From the NCBI RefSeq assembly GCF_002287505.1, contig NZ_CP019688.1, positions 806,001 through 870,000 of the forward strand: a stretch of DNA of 64,000 nt, read 5' to 3'. Made by a program: the position numbers and the translations under genes. How positions within the stretch are numbered: the stretch's first letter is position 1; each line of letters begins with the position of its first letter. This DNA comes from Corynebacterium glaucum (lineage in GTDB: Bacteria > Actinomycetota > Actinomycetes > Mycobacteriales > Mycobacteriaceae). Below the pieces are notes generated by a model. The model worked only from the letters and a program-made list of their open reading frames with translations, made no database searches and was not told the DNA's origin. Below are positions 24,592 through 33,527 of the stretch, in pieces.

Positions 24592-25263
24592 TTACTCGGA
24601 AGCGCCCTCGTCGCCCTCGCCGCCATCGGCGATCTCGACGGTTGCGTCCGCATCGGCGCCAGCCTCTGCGCCGCCTTCCTCAGCCTCGGCAGCGGCTTCC
24701 TCGAGCTCCTCATCAACCTGCTCGAAGGTGACGTTGACAAGCAGGGTCTCCGGATCGGAGATGAGCTCTGCGCCTTCCGGCAGGGTGATGTCGGATGCGA
24801 AGATCTGGTCGCCGATCTCCTTGCCCTCGATGGAGATGGAGATCTCGTCCGGGATGTTCAGCGCGTCGATCTCGATCTCGACCTCGGTTGCCTCCTGCAG
24901 GACCACTGCGCCCGGAGCAGCCTCGCCCTCGGTGATGACCGGGACGGACACGACAACCTTCTCGCCGCGCTTAATGCCCAGCAGGTCGATGTGGTCGATC
25001 TCCAGGGTGAGCACGTTCTGGTCGATGTGCTTGACCATGGAGAGCAGCTTGGTGCCGTCGACATCAAGCTCCAGAATTGCGTTGGTACCGTTGTTGCGCA
25101 CCAGCGCGGTGATCTCGATGCGGTCAACCGCAAAGTGGGTGTTTTCGATGCCGGCTTCGTAAAGAACGCCCGGGATCTTGCCGTCGCGGCGCAGGCGACG
25201 TGCAGCGCCCTTGCCAAACTCTTCGCGGCGCTCAGCCTTCACAATCGGCGGGGTAATAGCCAT
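24592..25263 (-). CDS. rplY: 50S ribosomal protein L25/general stress protein Ctc
   Basis: A 223-residue two-domain L25 (Ctc type) that binds 5S rRNA. The N-terminal L25 domain includes ERREEFGKGAARRLRRDGKI and PGVLYEAG, and the C-terminal beta domain includes DGTKLLSMVKHIDQNVLTLE. The last 35 residues are almost only Glu, Ala, Asp and Gly, a feature of actinobacterial L25. The ATG at 25263 has AAGGAG at proper spacing; the longer frame lacks support. It is transcribed toward the pth copy 2 region, as in C. glutamicum. Confidence 0.93.
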   Translation of the reverse strand: MAITPPIVKAERREEFGKGAARRLRRDGKIPGVLYEAGIENTHFAVDRIEITALVRNNGTNAILELDVDGTKLLSMVKHIDQNVLTLEIDHIDLLGIKRGEKVVVSVPVITEGEAAPGAVVLQEATEVEIEIDALNIPDEISISIEGKEIGDQIFASDITLPEGAELISDPETLLVNVTFEQVDEELEEAAAEAEEGGAEAGADADATVEIADGGEGDEGASE

Positions 25264-25420
25264 GGTGATGCTCCTTCTGTCTGAATGAGAAGGGCCGCGA
25301 GAAAACGAAACCGCGACCACTTCAACGGGTACGTGCTCGTCGAGTGATCGCAGGATAAGGATCGTATCGCGTCGATAACGGCTTCGTTCTTTCGCGGAAT
25401 GTCAGCCCTCGCCGAGACCG

Positions 25421-26782
25421 CTACAGACTAGCAGGGCGCGGCTGCCACACAAAATGACCTTGGGACTGAATGTCCTCGTATTCGTGGCCGAGCGGGATGC
25501 CCTTGCGCTCGCGCATGATGATGGAAATGAACAGGCCGACCGTTGTCATCACCAGCAGGTAGATGGTAATCGCACGGTTGCCGCCGGTGGACTCGTACAG
25601 GCGGGCTGCGATGGTGGGGGCGAAGGCACCGCCCAGGATCGCGCCGAGCGCGTAGCTGATCGCCGTTCCGGAGGCGCGCACCGATGCCGGGAAGAACTCG
25701 GCGTACAGCGCCGCTACCTGTCCGTACGAGAGACCAATGCCCACTGCCAGGAAGATCAGCGCGCCGTAGATCTTCGCAATCTCGCCCGTGTCCACCAATG
25801 GGAACAGCACAGCTACGCCGATGAACTGCACCACGAAACCGATCGTGAGCGTGATGGTGCGGCCCAGGTAGTCCGACAGCCAGCCGGCGAACGCGGTACT
25901 GATCATCCAGGTCGCAGCCGATGCGGTCACGGCCCACAGGATGTCACCGCGCGGGATGGCAAGGCCATCCGGGTTGGTCACGTAGCTCTGCACGTAACCG
26001 CCGGTGGTCATGTAGCCCACCGCACTGTTCGCGGCGAACGCGAGCGCAGCGGTGATCACCAGCGGGAAGTGGTTGGCAAACAGCGTGCCCAGCGGGTTCT
26101 TCGCCTCGTGGGAGCGATCCTGCGCCATCTCCGCGTACACCGGGGATTCGTCCACACCGGTACGAATCCACCAACCCAGCAGCATCAAGACAAGGGAGAA
26201 CAGGAACGGCACTCTCCAGCCCCACTCCACAAAGGCATCGCCCGGCGCAATCATGTTCATCAAAGCCAGAGCAGCCGAAGACAGCAGCAGGCCGGCGGGA
26301 GCACCGACCTGCGGGCCGGAGCCAAAGAGCCCTCGCTTATCGACGGGGGCGTGCTCGACAGACATCAGCACTGCCGAACTCCACTCGCCACCGGCAGAGA
26401 TGCCCTGGATAATGCGCAGCATCACCAGGATCGCGGGCGCCAGCCATCCGATGGTGGCGTAGGTGGGCATCAGGCCGATCAGCGTCGTAGCCAGGCCCAT
26501 GGCAAACAGGGTGACCATGAGCACCGCGCGGCGGCCGAACCGGTCTGCGAAGTAGCCCGCGAGAATCGCACCCAGCGGGCGGAACAGGAAGGACAGGCCG
26601 ACGGTCATGAACGCCGCAATCGTTGCGGAGGCAGCACCAAGCGGAGCGAACATCGTCTGCTTGAACACCAAGCCGGCGACTGCCGCATACAGGAAGAAGT
26701 CGTACCACTCGATAGCGGTGCCGATCGTGGTGGCGGCAATGACCCGGCGGCGCTCCGCGGGCGTGGTGTGGGAAACGGTCAT
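25421..26782 (-). CDS. MHS-family major facilitator transporter
   Basis: A 453-residue, 12-helix transporter of the metabolite:H+ symporter subfamily (ShiA, ProP and KgtP relatives). TIGTAIEWYDFFLYA begins at 15, the DRFGRR inter-helix motif is near residue 80, and GISAGGEWSSAVLM is the family signature in helix 4. Substrates are carboxylates or osmolytes. An aldehyde dehydrogenase remnant lies just upstream and shikimate or GABA-type catabolism is not otherwise seen, so the substrate is open. Two CGTCGATAAGC words lie in or at the edge of the gene. Confidence 0.88.
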   Translation of the reverse strand: MTVSHTTPAERRRVIAATTIGTAIEWYDFFLYAAVAGLVFKQTMFAPLGAASATIAAFMTVGLSFLFRPLGAILAGYFADRFGRRAVLMVTLFAMGLATTLIGLMPTYATIGWLAPAILVMLRIIQGISAGGEWSSAVLMSVEHAPVDKRGLFGSGPQVGAPAGLLLSSAALALMNMIAPGDAFVEWGWRVPFLFSLVLMLLGWWIRTGVDESPVYAEMAQDRSHEAKNPLGTLFANHFPLVITAALAFAANSAVGYMTTGGYVQSYVTNPDGLAIPRGDILWAVTASAATWMISTAFAGWLSDYLGRTITLTIGFVVQFIGVAVLFPLVDTGEIAKIYGALIFLAVGIGLSYGQVAALYAEFFPASVRASGTAISYALGAILGGAFAPTIAARLYESTGGNRAITIYLLVMTTVGLFISIIMRERKGIPLGHEYEDIQSQGHFVWQPRPASL

Positions 26783-26807
26783 GGGGCCTCCGGGGCGTTC
26801 AAAAGAT

Positions 26808-26818
26808 CGTCGATAAGC
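26808..26818 (+). repeat. CGTCGATAAGC word, intergenic copy
   Basis: Exact copy 26 bases upstream of the MHS gene start, followed by GAAAAGCTC. With the inverted copy at 27167 it brackets the aldehyde dehydrogenase remnant. Confidence 0.8.
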
Positions 26819-26961
26819 GAAAAGCTCAAAATGTAGCTCGCGTCCACTCTTCTATCGCTAAGTCAGCTTCCGACGTGACACGCCTGGGTGCTGATAAACC
26901 GGAAGGCGCGGATCGCAGGCGAAGGAGACGAAATGCTAACACGAAAAATCTACTGGATACT

Positions 26962-27157
26962 GTGTTGGCCAACCACACCGAGTACGGGCTCGCGTCCTAC
27001 GTTCTTCTCCGAGAACCCGGACATGCTCTGGCGCGCCTTCGACAACCTCGAGGTCGGCGGCTTGAAGGCTTCCGGCCTGGGCCGCGAAGGCGTGAAGGAG
27101 GGCATGCTCGAGTACTCCGAGGCGAAGATGATCGGCGTTCGCGACCCGCACGCCAAG
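26962..27157 (+). pseudogene. Remnant of an aldehyde dehydrogenase (SSADH type) C-terminus
   Basis: The 483-base stretch between the MHS gene and the lipoprotein gene has no intact gene. One frame reads VLANHTEYGLASY, the next frame (+1 shift near 27000) reads FFSENPDMLWRAFDNLEVG and then GLKASGLGREGVKEGMLEYS. Both are the conserved C-terminal end of NAD(P)-dependent aldehyde/succinate-semialdehyde dehydrogenases, so the fragment has at least one frameshift and has lost the segment between EVG and GLK (about 20 residues, including the usual NxxxPFGG loop). The rest of the gene is gone. It lies between two opposed CGTCGATAAGC words. Confidence 0.7.
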
Positions 27158-27166
27158 AGCGAGTTT

Positions 27167-27177
27167 GCTTATCGACG
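27167..27177 (-). repeat. CGTCGATAAGC word, inverted intergenic copy
   Basis: GCTTATCGACG on the plus strand, flanked TTT/GCTC, directly after the aldehyde dehydrogenase remnant. Confidence 0.8.
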
Positions 27178-27265
27178 GCTCATAGCAACGCCTTCCCAGC
27201 CAGCAACGCAGCTTGGGATAGGGCACTATAGGCGGGACCGCGTCACTTTCTGGGGGACTGAGCTC

Positions 27266-27907
27266 ATGCGCAAAATTGGTACGACTGTCTTGCTGCTCGC
27301 GCTGGCGTTAGCTGGCTGCACGGTAAGGGGGGACGGTCAGTTAGCCGAGCCGGCGTTCACTGAGGTTGCCACTGATTCGCCCGATGGAAATTCGCCCAAC
27401 GAAACCGTGACCCCAGCGGCTGGCTCACCGCGCGCGTTTGTCTTTGAGAGCGGGGTGTTGGAGTTCGGGGACTTCGACCCCTACGCGCTCGGTGATGACC
27501 TCTTCGACCCCTGCACCGAGATCACGGAAGCGGAGTACGCGGAGGCGGGGTTTGAAAGGCTGCCGGAGTTCGACTCGATTAACGAGTTAAGTGGGTTGTC
27601 GTATTGCGAGATAGCGAGTGATTCCGATTTCGTAGTAAAGAGTTTTTCAAACGGCAGCCTTAACCGAAGGATGTTGGAAGAAGCAGCAGTAGTCCACCAC
27701 CGATACACTTCGACGCTGCTCCCGGAGATAATCGTCTACGGCCCTAAAGATGGTGTAGAAGGGGATTGCTACACCCAGGTCGATACGCTGCGAGGCGGCG
27801 TGGGTGCGGCAGTTGGGGGAATGTCACGTCGGGTCTCCCAGGATGACATTTGCCGCATTGCAATCGACATGACGGAGCAGTTATTCATTGCACATGGTTC
27901 AGAGTGA
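27266..27907 (+). CDS. DUF3558-like lipoprotein
   Basis: A 213-residue secreted lipoprotein with signal residues 1-17 and lipobox LALAGC (Cys18), then a Thr/Pro-rich linker to about residue 65. The folded part opens FDPCTEITEAEYAEAGFERL and continues LSYCEIAS, the Cys pattern of DUF3558 lipoproteins of mycolic-acid bacteria; two more Cys follow near the end. The open frame extends upstream into the dehydrogenase remnant, but the lipoprotein signal fixes the ATG at 27266. It is followed by the PPE/EspB-like gene, a pairing suggestive of a cell-surface secretion system. Confidence 0.8.
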   Translation: MRKIGTTVLLLALALAGCTVRGDGQLAEPAFTEVATDSPDGNSPNETVTPAAGSPRAFVFESGVLEFGDFDPYALGDDLFDPCTEITEAEYAEAGFERLPEFDSINELSGLSYCEIASDSDFVVKSFSNGSLNRRMLEEAAVVHHRYTSTLLPEIIVYGPKDGVEGDCYTQVDTLRGGVGAAVGGMSRRVSQDDICRIAIDMTEQLFIAHGSE

Positions 27908-28005
27908 ATCGTCCACTTTAGTGCGCACTCCGGATCTAGTTATGGGCACTGATCCGATGTAGCGTTTGATATGACAGATTCAACGGGGATGAAAAAGCCA
28001 GCTCT

Positions 28006-29910
28006 ATGGGGGAAATCGTGGGGAACCGAATTCGACTCGACGTGGAGTCTATTGAAAGGGCTGTAGAAGCTCTCAAAGTGGAATCAGCGAAGTTGCTGCG
28101 TTCGAAACGCAGCGCCCAAGATTCAAACTTGGACGGGTTTTCAACTGTCTCTGGCTTCAAACAGGCCGGACGCAAACTCGGAACTGTTTCAAACTTCTAT
28201 TCACCGGAATCATTCGGAGCGCTTTCGGATCATCTCATGGATGCTGCGAAAATTGCTGAAACGAATGTCGCGAATGTGCAGCGCGCGGATGGTTCGTTCG
28301 CAGGGACCTTTGATTCCCTCCACGTGCCCAACGTCGACTTTCACGGAATCATGGGCCAATTCCTCGCCAACATGGAATCGGTTAATGCAAAAGCATCCCC
28401 TTTTGTACCGCAGGAGCATGTCGTACGACCGCAGCGAAGCCTGCCGCTTCTGCACAACCAGTTCATGGCAACGAACGTTGGTGCTCCGCATGCTGAGTCG
28501 GCCTTCTGGAACAGTGTCGCTACTCAAATCACCGACAGCGTGACTTCTCTTTATAGCGTCAAGAACCTTCTGGCGTCTTCAATGGAGACCGAGTGGGTTC
28601 GCAACGGCGATGCCCGCATCAACCAGATCCAGCGGGCCGGAGCGCAGTACGCGATGCACGCATCGCAGATGGCTGGACACAACATCGCACTCGCTGCAAC
28701 GACTTCTGCTGAATCCACCATGGCTGCGGCGTCCTACGCGACGTACATGGCAATCCCAAAGCCGGAGCTGAAGCTCGCTTTTGAACGCGCAGTGATGGCC
28801 GCGTTCTCGCCGCGTGCGACGGCATCCCTGACGACAACTGTTCCGCGCTTCGACAAGCTGCTACCTGACCTGTCAACGATCTCGGGAGATCCTTTTTCCA
28901 TCAACGAGATCACTGAGCCAAATGCACCTTCGTTCGATCGTTCGCCGCTTCCGTCTGTCGTGGCCGAGGCGCTGACGGCAAATGGATACGGTGATCTCGC
29001 CCGCGCGCAGACCCCGAGTGAGGTCATCAGCCAGTATGGTCAGCCGAACCCCGACACTTTGGCAGCTATCGCTGCCGGTGAAACCAGGACCCAGGCGGCA
29101 TCGGTGGCGGCTCCGACAATGCCACCTTCGCTCACTCCCGGTTCTGCACTCGGCAACCTGGCGCAGAACACTGGTTCGCTCAACGGATTGGCGGGCAACG
29201 GGGCCGGCGGCATCTTTGGAGGTGGCACCGGTGGTCTTGGCCCTGCGGGTGGCATGATTGCACCGACGGGTGGCGCGGGTGCCGCAGGCGCGTTGGGAAG
29301 CGGTGCCGGTGGTCGCGTGGGTTATTCTCCACTGTCGCCTGGCACCACGAACGCAGTGACGACTGCACAGAGCCAGCGTGGTGGCGCGGCCGGTGGCGGC
29401 ATTAACGGCCGAGGTGAGATTCCCGCCATGCAACCCCTGGCGGGCCAAGCTGGGGGACCGCGTCCTCCGCTGCCAGGCGCAGGCATCGGCGGTGCCGGGC
29501 AGGGCGGCGCGATTCCGCGCGGCGGAATGGGCGGCGGCATCGGCGGCGGAGCTGGCTTCGCGCCTACAAGCATGCCGCTCGGAGGCGCGATGGGTGGCGG
29601 GTTCGGTGCCGGAGCGGGTGCCGGCGCGGGCGCAGGAGCAACCGGTGGCGGACTCGGTGCCGGCGGACTTGCCCACGGTGCGAATGGCTCAGCTCATGGC
29701 AGTCAAGCCCATGCGAACCAGCAATCACGTGCCATGGCGGTCGGTGGCGCACCGATGGCAGGTGCCGCGGGCAACGGCAACAACGACCGCAAATCGTCGA
29801 AGGTCAAGGCGGTCACTTCTGCAGTCGAACGTGACGGCAACCTACGCGCGTTGCTCGGCGAGGCTCCGCTTGTCTTGCCGACGGTGATCGGTGACGACGT
29901 GCGCCGATAG
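28006..29910 (+). CDS. Gly-rich PPE/EspB-like helical protein
   Basis: A 634-residue protein. Residues 1-330 are helical: RIRLDVESIERAVEALKVES opens with WXG100-like heptads, FWNSVATQITDSVTSLYSVK supplies a tryptophan turn, and a long AEST/MAAASYATYMAIPK hairpin helix follows. Residues 380-610 are low-complexity Gly/Ala/Pro. The C-terminus ends ERDGNLRALLGEAPLVLPTVIGDDVRR, a short conserved tail. The build resembles ESX substrates of the PPE/EspB class (helical hairpin plus disordered tail), but no PE/PPE motif or ESX gene is visible here. A GTG at 28018, behind GGGGGA, is an alternative start. Confidence 0.65.
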   Translation: MGEIVGNRIRLDVESIERAVEALKVESAKLLRSKRSAQDSNLDGFSTVSGFKQAGRKLGTVSNFYSPESFGALSDHLMDAAKIAETNVANVQRADGSFAGTFDSLHVPNVDFHGIMGQFLANMESVNAKASPFVPQEHVVRPQRSLPLLHNQFMATNVGAPHAESAFWNSVATQITDSVTSLYSVKNLLASSMETEWVRNGDARINQIQRAGAQYAMHASQMAGHNIALAATTSAESTMAAASYATYMAIPKPELKLAFERAVMAAFSPRATASLTTTVPRFDKLLPDLSTISGDPFSINEITEPNAPSFDRSPLPSVVAEALTANGYGDLARAQTPSEVISQYGQPNPDTLAAIAAGETRTQAASVAAPTMPPSLTPGSALGNLAQNTGSLNGLAGNGAGGIFGGGTGGLGPAGGMIAPTGGAGAAGALGSGAGGRVGYSPLSPGTTNAVTTAQSQRGGAAGGGINGRGEIPAMQPLAGQAGGPRPPLPGAGIGGAGQGGAIPRGGMGGGIGGGAGFAPTSMPLGGAMGGGFGAGAGAGAGAGATGGGLGAGGLAHGANGSAHGSQAHANQQSRAMAVGGAPMAGAAGNGNNDRKSSKVKAVTSAVERDGNLRALLGEAPLVLPTVIGDDVRR

Positions 29911-29932
29911 CGGCAGCCGCTAGCGGCAGCTC

Positions 29933-30985
29933 CTAGCGGTAGTTACCTGCCACGGTCTCCCAGGCAGCAATGCACGCGTCGGTCTCGTGCGCGTTGGTCA
30001 CGCTGATCCGGATGCCGTCGTCAAAGGCGCGCACGAGCACTCCGGCCTCGCTGAGGGCGGCTGCGAATTCTTTCGCAGCGACCGGCAGACCGTCCGCGGG
30101 GACCCACACAAAGTTGGTCTCCGTCGCCCGGGTGCCGTACTCGGCGAAGAACTCCACCAGGCGAGTCCGCTCGGTGCAGGTTTCGTCGATGCGGTCCGAA
30201 AGTTCGTCGTCAAGCGAAAGCGATGCGACAGCACCTGCTTGTGCTGGGGTGCTGACCGAGAATGGGACGGCAACCTTGTTCAGTGCCTCGATGATGGGGG
30301 CGGGGCCGAACGCGTAGCCGACGCGCGCCCCGGCGAGCCCGTAGGCCTTCGAGAACGTGCGTAGCCCCACCACGTTTGGGTACTTCGCAATTTCCTCGGT
30401 GGCGACGGGGGTGTCGTGTGCGCGGTTGTATTCGAAGTACGCCTCATCAAGCGCAACAAGGACGTCGGCGGGAACGCGTGACATGAATTCGGTGAACTCG
30501 GCGCAAGTGATCGTGGTGCCGGTCGGGTTGTTCGGGTTGCACACGAAGATCATGCTGGTGTTCTCGTTGATGGCGTCGGCCATCGCCGCGAGATCCATGC
30601 GGTAGTCCTCTGTGAGCGGCACGGGCACCGCAGTAGCGCCAGCGACCTGCACAAAGATGGGGTATGCCTCGAATGAGCGCCACGGGAAGATGACCTCGTC
30701 ACCCGGCCCGGAGGTTGCGGTGACCAGCTGCTGGCACAGCGCGGATGACCCGGTGCCAACCGCGACCTGTTCGACAGTCACACCGAGGTGCGCGGCCAGC
30801 GCCTCGCGCAGTTCCACCGCGCCCATGTCGGGGTAGCGGTTCACCTGTGCGAGTGCATCCACCATTGCCTGGGTTACGCCGGGCAGCGGGGCCTCGGCGG
30901 ACTCGTTGGAGGACAGCTTCACGGCGCGGTCGTTGCGCGCGCCGGGCACATAGGCAGCCAGGGATTCAAGGTCAGCACGAAACAT
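29933..30985 (-). CDS. pat: Aromatic amino acid/histidinol-phosphate-type aminotransferase (Pat)
   Basis: A 350-residue class II PLP aminotransferase very like corynebacterial Pat, which makes phenylalanine and other aromatic amino acids from their keto acids and can resemble HisC. NRYPDMGAVELREALAAHL, GSSALCQQLV, IFPWRSFEAYPIF and the PLP lysine in GLRTFSKAYGLAG are seen. It is a lone gene, not in a his operon, which supports Pat over HisC. The ATG at 30985 is preferred because TACAAT lies seven bases upstream (leaderless). It lies downstream of prs on the same strand. Confidence 0.88.
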   Translation of the reverse strand: MFRADLESLAAYVPGARNDRAVKLSSNESAEAPLPGVTQAMVDALAQVNRYPDMGAVELREALAAHLGVTVEQVAVGTGSSALCQQLVTATSGPGDEVIFPWRSFEAYPIFVQVAGATAVPVPLTEDYRMDLAAMADAINENTSMIFVCNPNNPTGTTITCAEFTEFMSRVPADVLVALDEAYFEYNRAHDTPVATEEIAKYPNVVGLRTFSKAYGLAGARVGYAFGPAPIIEALNKVAVPFSVSTPAQAGAVASLSLDDELSDRIDETCTERTRLVEFFAEYGTRATETNFVWVPADGLPVAAKEFAAALSEAGVLVRAFDDGIRISVTNAHETDACIAAWETVAGNYR

Positions 30986-31011
30986 GCGCCCCATTGTAGG
31001 AGGGGCGCATG
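30983..31011. promoter_or_regulatory. Inverted repeat at the pat promoter
   Basis: CATGCGCCCC and GGGGCGCATG are perfect 10-bp arms with a nine-base loop holding the TACAAT -10 on the minus strand. One arm covers the ATG. It could be a repressor site or a hairpin after prs. Confidence 0.5.
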
Positions 31012-31034
31012 GTGCTATTCGGGACCGGCTACTG

Positions 31035-32012
31035 CTACGCCTGGCCCTCGAAAAGGGTGGTCACCGAGCCGTTTTCGAAGATCTCGCGGATCGTCTTGGC
31101 CAGCAGCGGTGCGATGGAGAGCACGGTGAGGTTCTTCCAGCCCTCAGTGTTCTGCGGCAGGGTGTCGGTGGTGATGATTTCCTCAGCACCGCAGTCGTTG
31201 AGGCGCTCGCGGGCCGGGTCGGAAAACACACCGTGGGTACACGCGATGACCACGGATTTCGCACCGGCTTCCTTGAGCACGCCGACCGCGCCGGCGATGG
31301 TGCCGCCGGTATCGATCATGTCGTCCATGAGGATGCAGTCCTTGCCCTCAACCTCGCCAACTACGCGGTTGGACACGACCTTGTTGGCTGCGTCGATGTC
31401 GCGGGTCTTGTGCACGAAGGCCATCGGTGCGTCTCCAAGCGCGTTCGCCCACTTCTCTGCGGTCTTCACACGGCCAGCGTCCGGGGAGACCACGCAGAGG
31501 TTGTCCATCGAGTAGTTGGACTTGATGTAGTCCACCAGGATTGGCATGGCGTGCATGTGATCCACCGGACCGTCGAAGAAGCCCTGAATCTGATCAGTGT
31601 GCAGATCCACCGAGACAATGCGGTCCGCACCCGCGGCGGTGAGCAGGTCCGCGATCAGGCGAGCGGAAATCGGCTCGCGTCCGCGGTGCTTCTTGTCCTG
31701 GCGCGCGTAGGGGTAGAACGGCAGGATCGCGGTGATGCGCTTCGCGGAACCGCGCTTCAGCGCGTCGATCATGATGAGCTGCTCCATGATCTGCTTGTTC
31801 AGCGGCTTGTCGTGGGACTGCATGACAAAGCAGTCCGAGCCACGCACAGATTCCTCGAAGCGGATGAAAATCTCGCCGTTGGCAAAGTCGCGGGCGGTGG
31901 TGGGCACCAACTCGATACCGAGTTCCTTCGCCACAGCCTCGGCCAGCTCGGGATGGGCGCGGCCGGAGAAAACCTTGAGGTCCTTGTGGCTTTCGGTCGA
32001 GTAACCAGTCAT
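31035..32012 (-). CDS. prs: Ribose-phosphate pyrophosphokinase
   Basis: PRPP synthetase (325 aa) makes phosphoribosyl pyrophosphate for nucleotides, His, Trp and, here, decaprenyl-phosphoryl arabinose. ALKRGSAKRITAILPFYPYARQ contains the ATP and ribose-5-phosphate sites, VDLHTDQIQGFFDGPVDH is the RPPK signature, and CILMDDMIDTGGTIAGA is the PRPP-binding loop. It is 18 bases after glmU on the same strand, so the two are probably co-transcribed, the usual arrangement in Gram-positives. Confidence 0.96.
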   Translation of the reverse strand: MTGYSTESHKDLKVFSGRAHPELAEAVAKELGIELVPTTARDFANGEIFIRFEESVRGSDCFVMQSHDKPLNKQIMEQLIMIDALKRGSAKRITAILPFYPYARQDKKHRGREPISARLIADLLTAAGADRIVSVDLHTDQIQGFFDGPVDHMHAMPILVDYIKSNYSMDNLCVVSPDAGRVKTAEKWANALGDAPMAFVHKTRDIDAANKVVSNRVVGEVEGKDCILMDDMIDTGGTIAGAVGVLKEAGAKSVVIACTHGVFSDPARERLNDCGAEEIITTDTLPQNTEGWKNLTVLSIAPLLAKTIREIFENGSVTTLFEGQA

Positions 32013-32030
32013 AGCTTCAGATGCCGTCCT

Positions 32031-33470
32031 TTATTTCTCTCGTGCTTGTTTCGCGGCCTCGGCCGCATCGGTGCCCGGGCGGTTTTCTTCCACCCATCCT
32101 TCGATGTTGCGCTGGCGACCTTCCTTAATGGCAAGCGCGCCAGCCGGCACATCCTGCGTAACAACTGTACCCGCGCCGGTATATGCGCCATCACCCACGG
32201 TAACCGGTGCGACGAACATGGTGTCGGAGCCGGTGCGGCAGTAGTCGCCGATGGTGGTGTGGTGCTTCTTCACGCCGTCGTAGTTGGCGAACACGGAGGA
32301 AGCGCCGATGTTGGATTCCACGCCCACGGTTGCGTCGCCGATGTAGGTCAGGTGCGGCACCTTGGAACCCTCACCGATCTTGGCGTTCTTCGACTCGACG
32401 AAGCCGCCGAGCTTGCCGCGCGCGCCCAGCTCGGTGCCCGGGCGGATGTAGGTGAACGGGCCGACGGAGGCCTCCTCGCCGATCACGCCGAGCTCACCCT
32501 GGGTGCGCACGACCTTTGCGCGAGCGCCCACTTCCATATCGGTGAGCGTGGTGTCCGGGCCGATCACGGCACCGTCGCCGATCACGGTCGAGCCCCACAG
32601 CTGAGTGTTCGGGTGGATGATCACGTCGCGGCCGATCTCTACGTCCACACCGATCCAGGTGGTTGCCGGATCAATCACAGTTGCGCCGTCGCGCATCGCG
32701 CGCTCGACCAAACGGCGGTTGAGTTCCTTGCCAGCCTCGGCAAGCTGCACACGGTCGTTCACGCCAGCCAGCTCGCGCGCGTCAGGGGCGAGGAATGCGG
32801 CGACCTTCTTGCCGTCGCCACGCGCAATGCCCAGCACATCGGTGATGTAGAGCTCGCCCTGAGCGTTATCCGAAGTGATGCGGGTCAGCGCGTCGCGCAG
32901 CACCGCGCCGTCAAACGCGAAGACACCGGAGTTGACCTCTTTGACCTTGCGCTGCTCATCGTTGGCGTCTTTCTCCTCGACGATTTCGCGCACATCGCCA
33001 GTCTGGTCGCGGATAATGCGCCCATAACCGGTCGGGTTCTCAAACTCCAGAGACAGCACAGTCACCGCAGCAGCTTCACGCTCATGCTTATCGACGAGGG
33101 CCTCAATGGTCTCAGCCGTCAAGAGCGGAACATCACCGTTTGTCACCACGACAGTGCCATTGAATTCCGGAATGGCGGTAAGGCCAATCTGGACCGCGTG
33201 GCCGGTGCCGTTTTGCTCCTCCTGGATGGCCTGGCGGATTTCAACCTGCATCTGCTCGGCGATGTGCTCGACCTCCGGGGAGACCTGATCGCGCTGGTGC
33301 CCGACCACGGCCACGAGGTAGGTCGGGTGGACGCCTGCTGCCGCGTGCAGCGAGTGGGACAACAGGCTGCGCCCGCCGATCTCGTGCAGCGTCTTCTGGC
33401 GGTCAGATTTCATGCGGGTGCCGGCACCTGCCGCGAGGACGACTACGGCGCGTTCGGAGTGATTGGCCAC
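32031..33470 (-). CDS. glmU: Bifunctional GlcNAc-1-phosphate uridyltransferase/acetyltransferase
   Basis: GlmU (479 aa) acetylates glucosamine-1-phosphate and couples it to UTP, giving UDP-GlcNAc for peptidoglycan. The N-terminal pyrophosphorylase domain has LAAGAGTRMKS near 12-22 and VVTNGDVPLL; the C-terminal half is a left-handed beta helix with hexapeptide turns (IGDGAVIGPDTTL and following) and FVESKNAKIGEGSKVPHLTYIGD. It precedes prs. A CGTCGATAAGC word lies inside (read as VDK). Confidence 0.96.
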   Translation of the reverse strand: MANHSERAVVVLAAGAGTRMKSDRQKTLHEIGGRSLLSHSLHAAAGVHPTYLVAVVGHQRDQVSPEVEHIAEQMQVEIRQAIQEEQNGTGHAVQIGLTAIPEFNGTVVVTNGDVPLLTAETIEALVDKHEREAAAVTVLSLEFENPTGYGRIIRDQTGDVREIVEEKDANDEQRKVKEVNSGVFAFDGAVLRDALTRITSDNAQGELYITDVLGIARGDGKKVAAFLAPDARELAGVNDRVQLAEAGKELNRRLVERAMRDGATVIDPATTWIGVDVEIGRDVIIHPNTQLWGSTVIGDGAVIGPDTTLTDMEVGARAKVVRTQGELGVIGEEASVGPFTYIRPGTELGARGKLGGFVESKNAKIGEGSKVPHLTYIGDATVGVESNIGASSVFANYDGVKKHHTTIGDYCRTGSDTMFVAPVTVGDGAYTGAGTVVTQDVPAGALAIKEGRQRNIEGWVEENRPGTDAAEAAKQAREK

Positions 33471-33527
33471 TCGGGTTCTCCTTTGAAGTGAAGGGACAGT
33501 TCACGGGAACGCAGACCAGCTTAACGC

